Shown one piece after another: positions 18,650 through 27,708 of a stretch of 64,000 nt of DNA (its first letter is position 1; each line of letters begins with the position of its first letter). This DNA is from Brumimicrobium salinarum (GTDB taxonomy: Bacteria; Bacteroidota; Bacteroidia; Flavobacteriales_D; Crocinitomicaceae), in contig NZ_PJNI01000007.1 in assembly GCF_002844555.1 (NCBI RefSeq), positions 62,001-126,000 of the forward strand, given 5' to 3'. The notes under the pieces were generated by a model, which saw only the letters and a list, made by a program, of their open reading frames with translations, made no database searches and was not told the origin of the DNA. Made by a program: the position numbers and the translations under genes.

Positions 18650-18762
18650 ACACCCGAAGATTGAAACCTAAAGTCTGCTTTTAATTTTACTTTTTCTTTT
18701 TTCTTTTTGGCATTTGGTGAATGTAAATAACTAATGTTACAGAAAATAAGCTTTAAAGCACA

Positions 18763-18770
18763 TACTTTTG
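18763..18770 (+). promoter_or_regulatory. Putative -7 promoter box
   Basis: TACTTTTG matches TAnnTTTG and is 19 bases before the ATG of the methyltransferase at 18790. Confidence 0.45.
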
Positions 18771-18789
18771 TATACAAATAAAGAATGAG

Positions 18790-19403
18790 ATGAGAGAATT
18801 TTGGGATAATCGCTATGCAGATGTTGACTTCGCCTACGGGGAAGCACCGAATGAGTATTTTAAAGAACAATTGTTTAAACTAACACCCGGAAAAATTTTA
18901 CTTCCCGGAGACGGAGAGGGAAGAAATAGTGTTTGTGCTGCTAGAAGCGGATGGGAAGTTGATGCTTTTGATATTAGTAGAGAAGGAAAGAAAAAAGCAG
19001 ATCAGTTGGCAGAAAAACATAAATTATCGATTAACTATCAAGTTGGAGCATTAGAAGATTTAACATATCCACCAAATACATTTGATGTAATCGCTTTGAT
19101 TTTTACTCATTTTGATCCGAAAATAAGAGCACAATACAGAAAAGAATTTATTCGACTTTTAAAACCTGGAGGATTGATTATTTCTGAGTCTTTCAGTAAA
19201 AAACATTTGGCATTAAATAGTAAAAATCCAAAAGTTGGAGGACCAAAAAGATTGAGTTTTTAACCTCAATTGATGAAATTAGATCAGAGTTTTCACCATT
19301 AGAAATAAAAGAATTATATCAATTAGAAACCATTTTTGATGAAGGGAAATTTCACGTAGGAAAAGGTGATGTTGTTCGATTTGTAGGTAAGAAAAAAATG
19401 TAA
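18790..19403 (+). pseudogene. Class I SAM methyltransferase with a single-base frameshift
   Basis: Residues 1-157 form a SAM-binding fold (ILLPGDGEGRNSVCAA as motif I, FDVIALIFTHF, LLKPGGLIISESFS), then a stop at 19261-19263. The conserved C-terminal part (SPLEIKELYQLETIFDEG, FHVGKGDVVRFVGKKKM) continues in the next frame to the TAA at 19401-19403. Adding one T to the T run at 19257-19261 restores a single 204-aa protein. This is either true inactivation or an indel error. The family resembles TPMT/tellurite-resistance-type methyltransferases. Confidence 0.8.
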
Positions 19404-19405
19404 AT

Positions 19406-20128
19406 CTAAGAAGACCTAGAAAATTCAGAAAGGAAAATAGAGGTCGCCATTGCTACATTTAACGATTCGCCATACCCGAACTTTGGTATCGTAACTGGAT
19501 GGGTTATTAGCGGAAGTAGATCAGAATGAATACCTTTTCCTTCATTTCCCATCAGAAGTATTCCTTTTTTTGCTTTTTGGCTTTGATAGATGTTTTCACC
19601 ATTTAATAACGAACCGTAAATGGGAAGGTTTACATTTTGAAGTGCCTCTTTTAAGTCTACATATTCTATTTGTACATTAAAAATTGCTCCCATGGAAGCT
19701 TGTACAACTTTAGTGTTGTAACAATCTACTGTCTCTTTTGAGGCAATAATTTGTTGGACACCAAACCATGAGGCTAAACGTAAAATTGTTCCTAAATTCC
19801 CTGGATCTTGAATGGTGTCTAACGCAATATAAAATTCAGGATCCAAACTTTTAGGAGGCAAATAATTGCAGATTGCAAGTATTTTTTGAGGCTGTCTCAA
19901 AACAGAAATCTGGTTTAACTCTTTTTGGCTGATGGATTCGAAAGCGACTTGTTCAGCAAATAAATGTTCCATTTCTGATAAACCAAAAACATGTGAAATG
20001 CTATGCGGAGCATACTCCATTGCCTCTTTAATCATTTTAGGCCCCTCAATAATAAATTGCCGATTTTGATCACGGAACTTTTTTTTGTGAAGGGAACGAA
20101 TGTATTTGATTTGTTGTTTTGAAATCAT
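19406..20128 (-). CDS. SpoU/TrmH-family RNA 2'-O-methyltransferase
   Basis: Protein of 240 aa with an N-terminal substrate-binding region (QQIKYIRSLHKKKFRDQNRQ) and a SPOUT knot domain: motif 1 LDTIQDPGNLGTILRLASWFG, motif 2 LLMGNEGKGI, motif 3 SLNVAMATSIFLSEF. It methylates a ribose in rRNA or tRNA; the exact site cannot be told. It converges with the frameshifted methyltransferase, with only 2 bases between stop codons. Confidence 0.92.
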   Translation of the reverse strand: MISKQQIKYIRSLHKKKFRDQNRQFIIEGPKMIKEAMEYAPHSISHVFGLSEMEHLFAEQVAFESISQKELNQISVLRQPQKILAICNYLPPKSLDPEFYIALDTIQDPGNLGTILRLASWFGVQQIIASKETVDCYNTKVVQASMGAIFNVQIEYVDLKEALQNVNLPIYGSLLNGENIYQSQKAKKGILLMGNEGKGIHSDLLPLITHPVTIPKFGYGESLNVAMATSIFLSEFSRSS

Positions 20129-20261
20129 CTTTTTATTTCTTGACGATAAAAATAGAAAATGTTTAGGGATTTATTAGTTGAAATATTCAACATATACTTT
20201 TCAGTAATTTTATTATCTTCGAGAAAAATATAAGCACTTCTTTTCTGAGGAGTTATAATAT

Positions 20262-20334
20262 GGGGCTGTAGCTCAGTTGGCAGAGCGTTTGCATGGCATG
20301 CAAAAGGTCCGCGGTTCGATTCCGCGTAGCTCCA
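20262..20334 (+). tRNA. tRNA-Ala (anticodon GGC)
   Basis: Full cloverleaf of 73 nt. The acceptor stem starts GGGGCTG and pairs with TAGCTCC. The D arm is GCTCAGTTGGCAGAGC. The anticodon stem TTTGC/GCAAA encloses the loop ATGGCAT with anticodon GGC. The T arm contains GGTTCGATTCC. The discriminator is A and CCA is not encoded. Confidence 0.97.
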
Positions 20335-20629
20335 CATAGAAGCCTTATGATTCAGAATTTTGCTGAATAAATTTTAAGATTTAAATATATTTTGGCAATC
20401 TTTCCCCATATTCTTACTGGATTTTTTCTTTGTACATATACTATTTCTGTCTTCCTTATTTAAAACTAGATTTTGGTAGGTATTTTAACAAATATCCTCT
20501 CTTTTAATTCAGTTTGAAAATACGTAATTGTAAGAAACATATCATTATTTATTCTTTAAAAACCTTGAAACACACAAAAGATGTTTCAAAAAGTGATTTA
20601 TACCTCTTTGATTCTTATTTTTGTTGGTT

Positions 20630-23287
20630 GTGAAGCAAATTCGTTTTTATAGTCTGATTTTATTCATTATTTGTTTGCTTGGAGCATGCAATATAAAAAG
20701 GCATGTTCCTTCTAACAGTTATCTTTTAGTGAAGAATAATGTGCATTTACCAAAAGAAACGCAAGTTGATAAAAGTAAGGTAGAAAGCGTGATTCGACAA
20801 AGACCTAATCATCGAACACTTGGTTTTCGTCTAAAGCTACGTGCCTACAACGCTATTGATTCTGCAAAAGTGGAGAAGGATAAGAAAAGATTGCTTTCAA
20901 GGTATAAAAGGAAAAATAAACGCCGATTAAAACGACAGAAAAGAATTAATGAAAGACGCATTAAGAGGGCATTAAAGCATGGTGAGGATTTTTACACACC
21001 AAAGGTAATAGAGCTTAAAGATACAATAGATCCCAAATTACCTATAAGAGGAAGAATCAAATATGGGTATGGTGAAGCTCCTGTTATTTACAACCCTTCA
21101 TTAACACAAACTTCCAAAGAGCAAATAGAACTTTTTATGCAAAAGAAAGGTTATTTCAATGCTTCTGTTCGTACCGATCCCGATTTAAAAGATAAAAAGA
21201 AAAGGGCTAAAGTTGACTATCATATCGTTCCTGGTGATTTGTATTTCGTTGACTCTATTTTTCTAAGAAACGAAAACGCAACGATTATCGGCATTTACAA
21301 TAAGTTCATGAATGAAAGTGAGCAGGCATTAATTCCTCCATTTCGATTTGATGCTGATGCGCTTGGAAAGATGAGAAAAGATCTTTCTGAATACATGAAG
21401 AATAATGCGATATATGGGTTTAAGGAAAGTTATATTTCTTATGAAATTGATACTTTATCGCATGATAAAAATATAAAAGTAGCGGTTGATATCGCAAAGA
21501 GATATGTGGGAAATGATGAAAATCAGGTACTAAAGCCTTTTGCTTCCACCATTGTTAGGAATGTCACGTTTCATTTATTAGATACAATAACTTACGATGG
21601 GAATTTTAAAATTAAGGAACTCGATCCTAGGGGTATTGTTTTAGGTCCTTATGATCAGGTTCCAACCTTTGATACCCTAAGATATGATTGGTACGATGGA
21701 AGAAATGCACAGCTGCGAACAGCCACTTTTGTTTACAATGGGGAATTAACAACTAAAGCAGAGTTGATAGAGTTTCAGAATTATCTCGAAGAAACCAATT
21801 ATTACAAAGGAAAGTTTTTACCAGAATCATACAGTCGTTTATTAAATATGGGAGTATTTAAAACCGTAAAACCCGAGATTCAGGAGAATGAGGACAATAC
21901 CATTGATGTTCATTATTATCTTACTCCTCAAAAGCAGCAATCTTTTAGTTTTGAGCCTAAAGGAACACATGCAAATAGTTATTTAGGGGTCTCCACTTCT
22001 TTTAATTATCAGAACCGAAATCTTTTTAGAAAAGGTCAAAGGTTAAAAATAAGTTTTAGTGGTGGTTTTGAATCTCAACCTGAAATTTTTGCTTCAAGTG
22101 CAGAGGAGAATGTGCTTCAAGATGGAACGAGAAGTTTTAATACCCTAGAGTTTGGACCTTCTTTTGAATTGGATGTGCCTGGTCTTTTTCCGATTTCGAT
22201 GAATCGATTATCAAAAAATCAAAACCCAACAACTACATTCTCTGCAGCGTATAACTTTCAGCAACAACCTTATTTTAAACGTCAAACCGTACAATTGAAT
22301 TATTTATGGAAGTTTTATGACATTTTTAGGACCCAAGTGTTTACGGTAGGTATTCCATTGATTGGTGGGATACAATTTGTACGTATTGATAAAACAGAAG
22401 CGTTTGAAAGTCAGTTGCAACAACAAAACGATTTGTTTCTAATCAATGCATATAGTAATCAAGCGATTTATAAAGATGCTGCCGTTACGTATAGTTTCAC
22501 TAATCCGGATTTGAAACAAGGAACCATTACTTTTAATTATGGTTTTAATTTTGACATGGCAGGAATGATTGTGGGGTTAATTACTAAAGATAAAGCAGAA
22601 AATTCAAATGGATTTAAAACATTTTTGGGTCAACGATACTCTCAGTTTATTCGCTTAGACAATCAGTTTACGCTACATCAATATTTAAACAATCAATCTC
22701 TGCATTATCGTTTGCAACTTGGCGCCGGAGTCCCTTTGGAAAACAATGGTTTAAACTTACCCTTTGATTATAGTTTTTTTGGTGGAGGATCTATTGATAA
22801 TCGTGGGTTTAGAGCGCGTTCTTTGGGTCCAGGCGCTTACAAATATTATCTTGATTCAAACCGCACTGTTACACAATTGGGAGATATGAGACTGGGGGCT
22901 TCCTTTGAGTATCGTTTTAAAATATCCAAACTATTTGAAGGCGCGTTCTTCACGGATGTAGGAAATGTCTGGACGTATAATGAAGATCCCAACCGACCAG
23001 GTGGTCAAATAAGTAAAGATTTTTATAAGCAATTAAGTGTTTCGAGTGGTATTGGTGTTCGATTGGATTTTACTTTTTTAATTGTCCGTCTTGATTTAGG
23101 GATTCCACTGAGAAATCCTGCGTTGCCAGATAACGCCAAGTGGATTTTTCAAGATAAACAACCTTATATTCAAGAAGGAATTGATCGCTGGGGAAAGAAT
23201 CCTGATACAGGAGAATACTATTACAAGGATTTGATGCCTAATCCATTCAGACCACAGTTGCATATTGCTATTGGATATCCTTTTTAA
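20630..23287 (+). CDS. tamL: BamA/TamA-like outer-membrane assembly lipoprotein (TamL)
   Basis: Protein of 885 aa. A lipobox (CLLGAC) follows the hydrophobic N-terminus, so this BamA-type protein is lipidated, as in TamL of Bacteroidota. POTRA-like repeats occupy roughly residues 30-430, with a strongly basic insert near 85-120 rich in K and R. The C-terminal half is a surface-antigen beta-barrel (FFGGGSIDNRGFRARSLGPGAY, LGASFEYRFKI, C-terminal HIAIGYPF). It should insert proteins into the outer membrane. The GTG at 20630 gives the best signal peptide; a TTG at 20621 is in frame. Confidence 0.9.
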   Translation: MKQIRFYSLILFIICLLGACNIKRHVPSNSYLLVKNNVHLPKETQVDKSKVESVIRQRPNHRTLGFRLKLRAYNAIDSAKVEKDKKRLLSRYKRKNKRRLKRQKRINERRIKRALKHGEDFYTPKVIELKDTIDPKLPIRGRIKYGYGEAPVIYNPSLTQTSKEQIELFMQKKGYFNASVRTDPDLKDKKKRAKVDYHIVPGDLYFVDSIFLRNENATIIGIYNKFMNESEQALIPPFRFDADALGKMRKDLSEYMKNNAIYGFKESYISYEIDTLSHDKNIKVAVDIAKRYVGNDENQVLKPFASTIVRNVTFHLLDTITYDGNFKIKELDPRGIVLGPYDQVPTFDTLRYDWYDGRNAQLRTATFVYNGELTTKAELIEFQNYLEETNYYKGKFLPESYSRLLNMGVFKTVKPEIQENEDNTIDVHYYLTPQKQQSFSFEPKGTHANSYLGVSTSFNYQNRNLFRKGQRLKISFSGGFESQPEIFASSAEENVLQDGTRSFNTLEFGPSFELDVPGLFPISMNRLSKNQNPTTTFSAAYNFQQQPYFKRQTVQLNYLWKFYDIFRTQVFTVGIPLIGGIQFVRIDKTEAFESQLQQQNDLFLINAYSNQAIYKDAAVTYSFTNPDLKQGTITFNYGFNFDMAGMIVGLITKDKAENSNGFKTFLGQRYSQFIRLDNQFTLHQYLNNQSLHYRLQLGAGVPLENNGLNLPFDYSFFGGGSIDNRGFRARSLGPGAYKYYLDSNRTVTQLGDMRLGASFEYRFKISKLFEGAFFTDVGNVWTYNEDPNRPGGQISKDFYKQLSVSSGIGVRLDFTFLIVRLDLGIPLRNPALPDNAKWIFQDKQPYIQEGIDRWGKNPDTGEYYYKDLMPNPFRPQLHIAIGYPF

Positions 23288-23534
23288 GTTTTGTATTGGA
23301 AGTACAGTTTGTCCCTGCTTTGCGGGTGAGGGGGAGTAACGGCATCCTCTGGCAATTTATGGGCAGAGATATAGTGGATGACCCGACCCATTATTTTTGT
23401 AGCGAAGCGAAGAAAATGTATGGGGCACCCCCAAATGCTTAGTCTCGAAAATATCCTTTAAATTATTGATCGATTTTTGCGGTTTTTCTTAAAAATAAGC
23501 CGTTCTTTTTTTCGATTAAAGGTTTAAATTCTGC

Positions 23535-23542
23535 TAACTTTG
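23535..23542 (+). promoter_or_regulatory. Putative -7 promoter box
   Basis: TAACTTTG matches TAnnTTTG, 40 bases before the ATG at 23583. The rest of the 295-base spacer after tamL shows no gene. Confidence 0.5.
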
Positions 23543-23582
23543 TAAGTCTTGAAAACGAAAAGAATTATATTAAAATAATATT

Positions 23583-24209
23583 ATGAATAATTGGTTTACC
23601 GTTAAAGTTAAATACATTAAACAACTAGAAGATGGACGTTTGAAAAGCGTAACTGAGCCATATTTAGTTGACGCAACATCTTTTACAGAGGCTGAAGCGC
23701 GTATATATGAAGAAGTAGGAGAAAGGGTGAGAGGCGAATTCCAAATTAAAGGAATAGCAAAAACAGAGTATGCAGATATTTTTTATTACGAAGATGCTGA
23801 TGATTGGTATAAGTGTAAGTTAACTTATGTTTCTGTAGATGCCGACTCCGGTAAGGAAAAGAAAATAACAAGTAACTTTTTAGTTACTGCAGAAACTGTT
23901 CATCAAGCTTATGAACGTATTAAAGAAAGCTTAAGTGATATGACGGTAACTTTTGAAGTGCCTGCAATTACCTTAACGAGTATTGTTGAGGTATTACCTT
24001 ATAATCCAGATTTGGATGTTGAAGTCGGTAGAAGACCATTAACAGAAGAAGAGGAAGCTGGAGTTGCTCCTGCACAAGTTGAAAATGAAGAATCAGGAGA
24101 GGATGAGGACTATGGTGATCAAGATGATGTTGATGAAGAACCAACAGAAGAAATGACTGAAGAGAATTCAGACGAAGATCATGTAAGTTTTGAAGATGAC
24201 ACAAAATAA
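23583..24209 (+). CDS. DUF4494 domain protein with acidic tail
   Basis: Conserved Bacteroidota protein of 208 aa and unknown function. The DUF4494 domain (WFTVKVKYIKQLEDGRLKSV, FLVTAETVHQAYERI, ITLTSIVEVLPYN) covers residues 3-145. The last 60 residues are extremely acidic (runs of E and D), which is probably a disordered tail. It starts a run with pdxH and an M16 peptidase gene, with gaps of 5 and 7 bases, so it is likely co-transcribed with them. Confidence 0.85.
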   Translation: MNNWFTVKVKYIKQLEDGRLKSVTEPYLVDATSFTEAEARIYEEVGERVRGEFQIKGIAKTEYADIFYYEDADDWYKCKLTYVSVDADSGKEKKITSNFLVTAETVHQAYERIKESLSDMTVTFEVPAITLTSIVEVLPYNPDLDVEVGRRPLTEEEEAGVAPAQVENEESGEDEDYGDQDDVDEEPTEEMTEENSDEDHVSFEDDTK

Positions 24210-24214
24210 ATAAA

Positions 24215-24874
24215 ATGAAGGAGTTTCTTGATATCCTTAGAAATGACCATACAGATTTCGATAAGGGAAAGTTAACGGATGAGTTGAAAAAAATTGATCC
24301 TATGTTGTTGTTTAAAAAATGGTATCAAGAAGCTTTTGAAAAACAGTGTGTTTCTCCAAACTCAATGACAGTCAGTACTGTTGGTGTTGATTTAATGCCT
24401 TCTTCTCGTGTGGTTTATTTGAAGGATTTATTGGCGGAAGGGTTGATTTTTTATACCAATTACGAAAGTGAAAAGGGAAAACAAATAGGTGAAAACCCTC
24501 AAGTTTCAGCGTTGTTTTTCTGGGATGAATTATCGCGACAGATTCGTGTTCAGGGTAAGATTGAAAAGGCACCCGAATTTATATCGGATGAATATTTTGC
24601 GTCCCGACCACGTGGTAGTCAGCTTGGAGCTTGGGCTTCAAAACAAAGTGAAGTTATTTCAGATAGGGTTTCCTTGGAAAAAGAATTAGAACGCGTAAAA
24701 AAACAATTCAAAAATAAAGAAGTTCCACGTCCGGAATTTTGGGGCGGATATTTAATACGACCAACGTATATAGAGTTTTGGCAAGGAAGACCCAATCGGC
24801 TTCACGATCGTATTTGTTTTGAGAGAAATAATGTTGAATCTGAAGTTTGGACAGTGAGCAGACGTAATCCTTGA
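24215..24874 (+). CDS. pdxH: Pyridoxamine 5'-phosphate oxidase
   Basis: FMN-dependent oxidase of 219 aa making pyridoxal 5'-phosphate from pyridoxine or pyridoxamine phosphate. Signatures: SSRVVYLKDLLAEGLIFYTN, SQLGAWASKQSEVI, and the C-terminal FWQGRPNRLHDR motif with the PLP-contacting arginines. Length and order are normal. The product supplies cofactor for PLP enzymes such as the aminotransferase at 11591. Confidence 0.96.
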   Translation: MKEFLDILRNDHTDFDKGKLTDELKKIDPMLLFKKWYQEAFEKQCVSPNSMTVSTVGVDLMPSSRVVYLKDLLAEGLIFYTNYESEKGKQIGENPQVSALFFWDELSRQIRVQGKIEKAPEFISDEYFASRPRGSQLGAWASKQSEVISDRVSLEKELERVKKQFKNKEVPRPEFWGGYLIRPTYIEFWQGRPNRLHDRICFERNNVESEVWTVSRRNP

Positions 24875-24881
24875 TGTAATT

Positions 24882-26117
24882 ATGCATAATGTTGAACCAA
24901 CAGTTTTCACCTTAGATAATGGTTTACGTGTAAGTTATTTACACGACCCTTCTATTGTTGCTCATTTAGGTGTTGTGGTGAAAGCTGGCTCCCGATATGA
25001 ACAAGAAAATGAGGAGGGATTGGCTCATTTTTTAGAACACTGTATTTTTAAAGGGACAAAAAATAGAAGAGCTTTTCATGTGTTGTCACGTCTTGATTCA
25101 GTAGGTGGAGAATTGAATGCCTATACAACCAAAGAAGAGATTTGTGTGTACAGTTCATTTACAACCGAACATTTTAAACGTGCTTCTAATCTTTTGGCAG
25201 ATATAATGCTTAATTCTACTTTTCCTGAAAATGAAATTCAAAAAGAAAAGGAAGTAGTTTTGGATGAAATCAACTCTTATTTAGACAGTCCTTCCGATAA
25301 AATATTTGATGAGTTTGAATCTTATTTGTTCCCTAATCATCCTTTGGGTAATAATATCTTGGGAACAGTTGAATCAGTTCAATCTTTTCAACGTGAAGAT
25401 TTGATTCGTTATGTAGACAAGTTTTTTTATCCAGAAAATATGGTTATTTCTTTTATTGGAAATATTGAATCCAAAACAGTGATAAAGAAGCTAAACGCTG
25501 ATTTTGGTAAATTTTCACATCAAAAAGAACCTGTTTCTGCTGTTCAAGCTTCACATATAATTCCGTTTTTCGTTAATAAATCAGAAGCCAATTTTCAATC
25601 TCATATTCTCATTGGAGGAGCTGCTCCAGGATATAATCATCCCGATCGTAGGGTGTTTAATTTAATCATAAATTTATTAGGTGGTCCTGCGCTTAATTCG
25701 CGATTGGGTTTATCGATTCGTGAAAAATATGGCTACACCTACAATATAGAGGCAAACTATACTCCATTTGAAGAGATTGGTTATTGGAATGTATATGCGG
25801 GAACAGATCCCAAATACAGAGTAAAGACGATTAACTTGATATATAAAGAAATTCAAAAGTTTATTGAAAAACCCTTAACTGATGGTCAGCTTAAAAAAGC
25901 GAAGCAACAAATGAAAGGACATTTAGCATTAGGCATGGACAATAATGCTGGATTGATGCTTAATTTTGGAAAAAGCTTATTGATTTTTAATGAAATTGAT
26001 ACCATTGCCGAAATCTATGAGCAGATTGACAGGATAACTACGAATGACATTCAAAATGTTGCTGCTGAATTCTTTAAAAATGACAGTTTATCGCAACTGA
26101 GTTATACTATCAAGTAA
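24882..26117 (+). CDS. M16-family (insulinase-type) zinc metallopeptidase
   Basis: Peptidase of 411 aa. The inverted zinc motif HxxEH is HFLEH (H49, E52, H53) and a downstream glutamate lies in KEVVLDEINSY. The C-terminal M16C domain shows GGPALNSRLGLSIREKYGYTYNI. No signal peptide is visible, so it probably degrades peptides in the cytoplasm. It starts 7 bases after pdxH. Confidence 0.92.
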   Translation: MHNVEPTVFTLDNGLRVSYLHDPSIVAHLGVVVKAGSRYEQENEEGLAHFLEHCIFKGTKNRRAFHVLSRLDSVGGELNAYTTKEEICVYSSFTTEHFKRASNLLADIMLNSTFPENEIQKEKEVVLDEINSYLDSPSDKIFDEFESYLFPNHPLGNNILGTVESVQSFQREDLIRYVDKFFYPENMVISFIGNIESKTVIKKLNADFGKFSHQKEPVSAVQASHIIPFFVNKSEANFQSHILIGGAAPGYNHPDRRVFNLIINLLGGPALNSRLGLSIREKYGYTYNIEANYTPFEEIGYWNVYAGTDPKYRVKTINLIYKEIQKFIEKPLTDGQLKKAKQQMKGHLALGMDNNAGLMLNFGKSLLIFNEIDTIAEIYEQIDRITTNDIQNVAAEFFKNDSLSQLSYTIK

Positions 26118-26179
26118 AAAACACATTTTTTACAAAGTTTTATTGTAATTTTCACTATTCGTTTACTAATCAATGTTTA

Positions 26180-27700
26180 ATGGAAGAGGAAATAAAACAG
26201 TTAATTCAGGAAATTAGATCAACAGAAAATAAATTAACAAAGCTTAAAAGGCTAGCCGATAAATTTAACTCGCCTGCCTTGAAAAAGGAGCTCTCTAGTT
26301 TAGGTGCGCTAACCGAAGATGAAATTAAAAGTATCAGAGCAGAATTAAATGCTAAAGAAAAGTTATTCAAAGAATCTGAAAATTTTTCAAATGTTGGTCA
26401 GTGGTCATACTGTTTTAAAACAGGAATTATGGATTGGTCTAAAAAAACCTATGAAATTTTTGAATACCCTGAAAACTATGAAGGCACACTCAATGACTTT
26501 TATATGACCTGTGTTTCTGAACCTTCTGCACTTCGCTTCCCAGAGCAGTTGGATAAAATGAAAACTACGTATGATCAAATGATAATGAATCAAAGTATTC
26601 GGACACCTTCAGGAAACGATAAAATTGTTTCATTTTCATCGAATCCAATTTTAAATGAAAAGAAAGAAATTGTTGGAGTGGAGGGGTTAGTAAAAGATTT
26701 AACACCTGAAATAACTGGCGAAAAAGGATTGGATAACTTTTTTAATCTTTCTTCCGATTTACATTGTATTGTGCACGTTGATCAATATTTTGTAAAAGTT
26801 AGTCCGGCATGGACAAAGTTGCTGGGCTACTCTGAAAAAGAATTGCTTTCCACAAGTTATATGGATTTTATTCATCCTGATGATAGAGAAAGAGCAGATG
26901 CACTTGTTTCACAAATTGATGTTAAAAATAAAACGATTGTAGATGAAAACAGGTATGTTACAAAAAATGGAGAGGTTGTTTATTTAAGTTGGAATTCAAA
27001 ATTTGATCCTGAGACCAATTTAGCGTATTGCACTGCTCGTGACGTAACCCAATTGAGGTTAGCACAAAATGAATTAATGAACGACCTAACAGCGAAGGAT
27101 TTACTTTTGAAAGAAATTCATCATCGGGTGAAAAATAATTTGCAAATTATATCTAGTTTATTGTCTTTACAAGCTGGATTGAATTCAAACCATGATGATT
27201 TATCCATTCTCTATGAAGCAAGTCAAAATAGAATTAAATCGATGGCTGCTATTCATGAAATGTTTTACCAATCTGAAAACCTTGATAAAATAGAGTTTGG
27301 AAAGTATTTAGCTAAATTAACTGATGATTTAATAAGAACTTTTGAATCAAAAAATAAAAAAGTAGAAATTGACTTAAAAACCGAGACTGTTTTTGTTTCT
27401 TTAAATAAGGCGATTCCTTTAGGATTAATTATTAATGAAATTGTTACTAATGCTATTAAACATGGAGCAGACGAACAAGGAAAATCTTTCGTTTTTGTAA
27501 ATTTAGAATGTTTGCCGAATAAAGAATTTCAATTAACCATAGGTGATCAAAGTCAAAAAGCATTTACGGATATTTTAAATCAAGAAGTAGAAAGTTTAGG
27601 GTTGATGTTAATCAAGAGCTTAACTGAACAAATTGATGGGGATATTAGGCAAGTTACAACGGATACAGGAACTGTTTTTAAGTTGCTTTTTACACCTTGA
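26180..27700 (+). CDS. PAS-domain sensor histidine kinase (HisKA_2 type)
   Basis: Soluble kinase of 506 aa with an N-terminal coiled coil (about 1-65), one degenerate and one clear PAS domain (about 185-300; KVSPAWTKLLGYSEKELL), then a HisKA_2 dimerisation box LLLKEIHHRVKNNLQIISSL with candidate phospho-histidines H314/H315. The ATPase N box is INEIVTNAIKHG. No membrane segment, so it senses a cytoplasmic signal. No response regulator is adjacent, so it is an orphan here. Confidence 0.9.
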   Translation: MEEEIKQLIQEIRSTENKLTKLKRLADKFNSPALKKELSSLGALTEDEIKSIRAELNAKEKLFKESENFSNVGQWSYCFKTGIMDWSKKTYEIFEYPENYEGTLNDFYMTCVSEPSALRFPEQLDKMKTTYDQMIMNQSIRTPSGNDKIVSFSSNPILNEKKEIVGVEGLVKDLTPEITGEKGLDNFFNLSSDLHCIVHVDQYFVKVSPAWTKLLGYSEKELLSTSYMDFIHPDDRERADALVSQIDVKNKTIVDENRYVTKNGEVVYLSWNSKFDPETNLAYCTARDVTQLRLAQNELMNDLTAKDLLLKEIHHRVKNNLQIISSLLSLQAGLNSNHDDLSILYEASQNRIKSMAAIHEMFYQSENLDKIEFGKYLAKLTDDLIRTFESKNKKVEIDLKTETVFVSLNKAIPLGLIINEIVTNAIKHGADEQGKSFVFVNLECLPNKEFQLTIGDQSQKAFTDILNQEVESLGLMLIKSLTEQIDGDIRQVTTDTGTVFKLLFTP

Positions 27701-27708
27701 AAGGTTGT

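Noticed and set aside
20581-20652. Small lipoprotein-like frame (23 codons, MFQKVIYTSLILIFVGC start) overlapping the beginning of tamL
   Set aside because: It ends after a few residues past the cysteine, overlaps tamL in another frame, and has no independent support.
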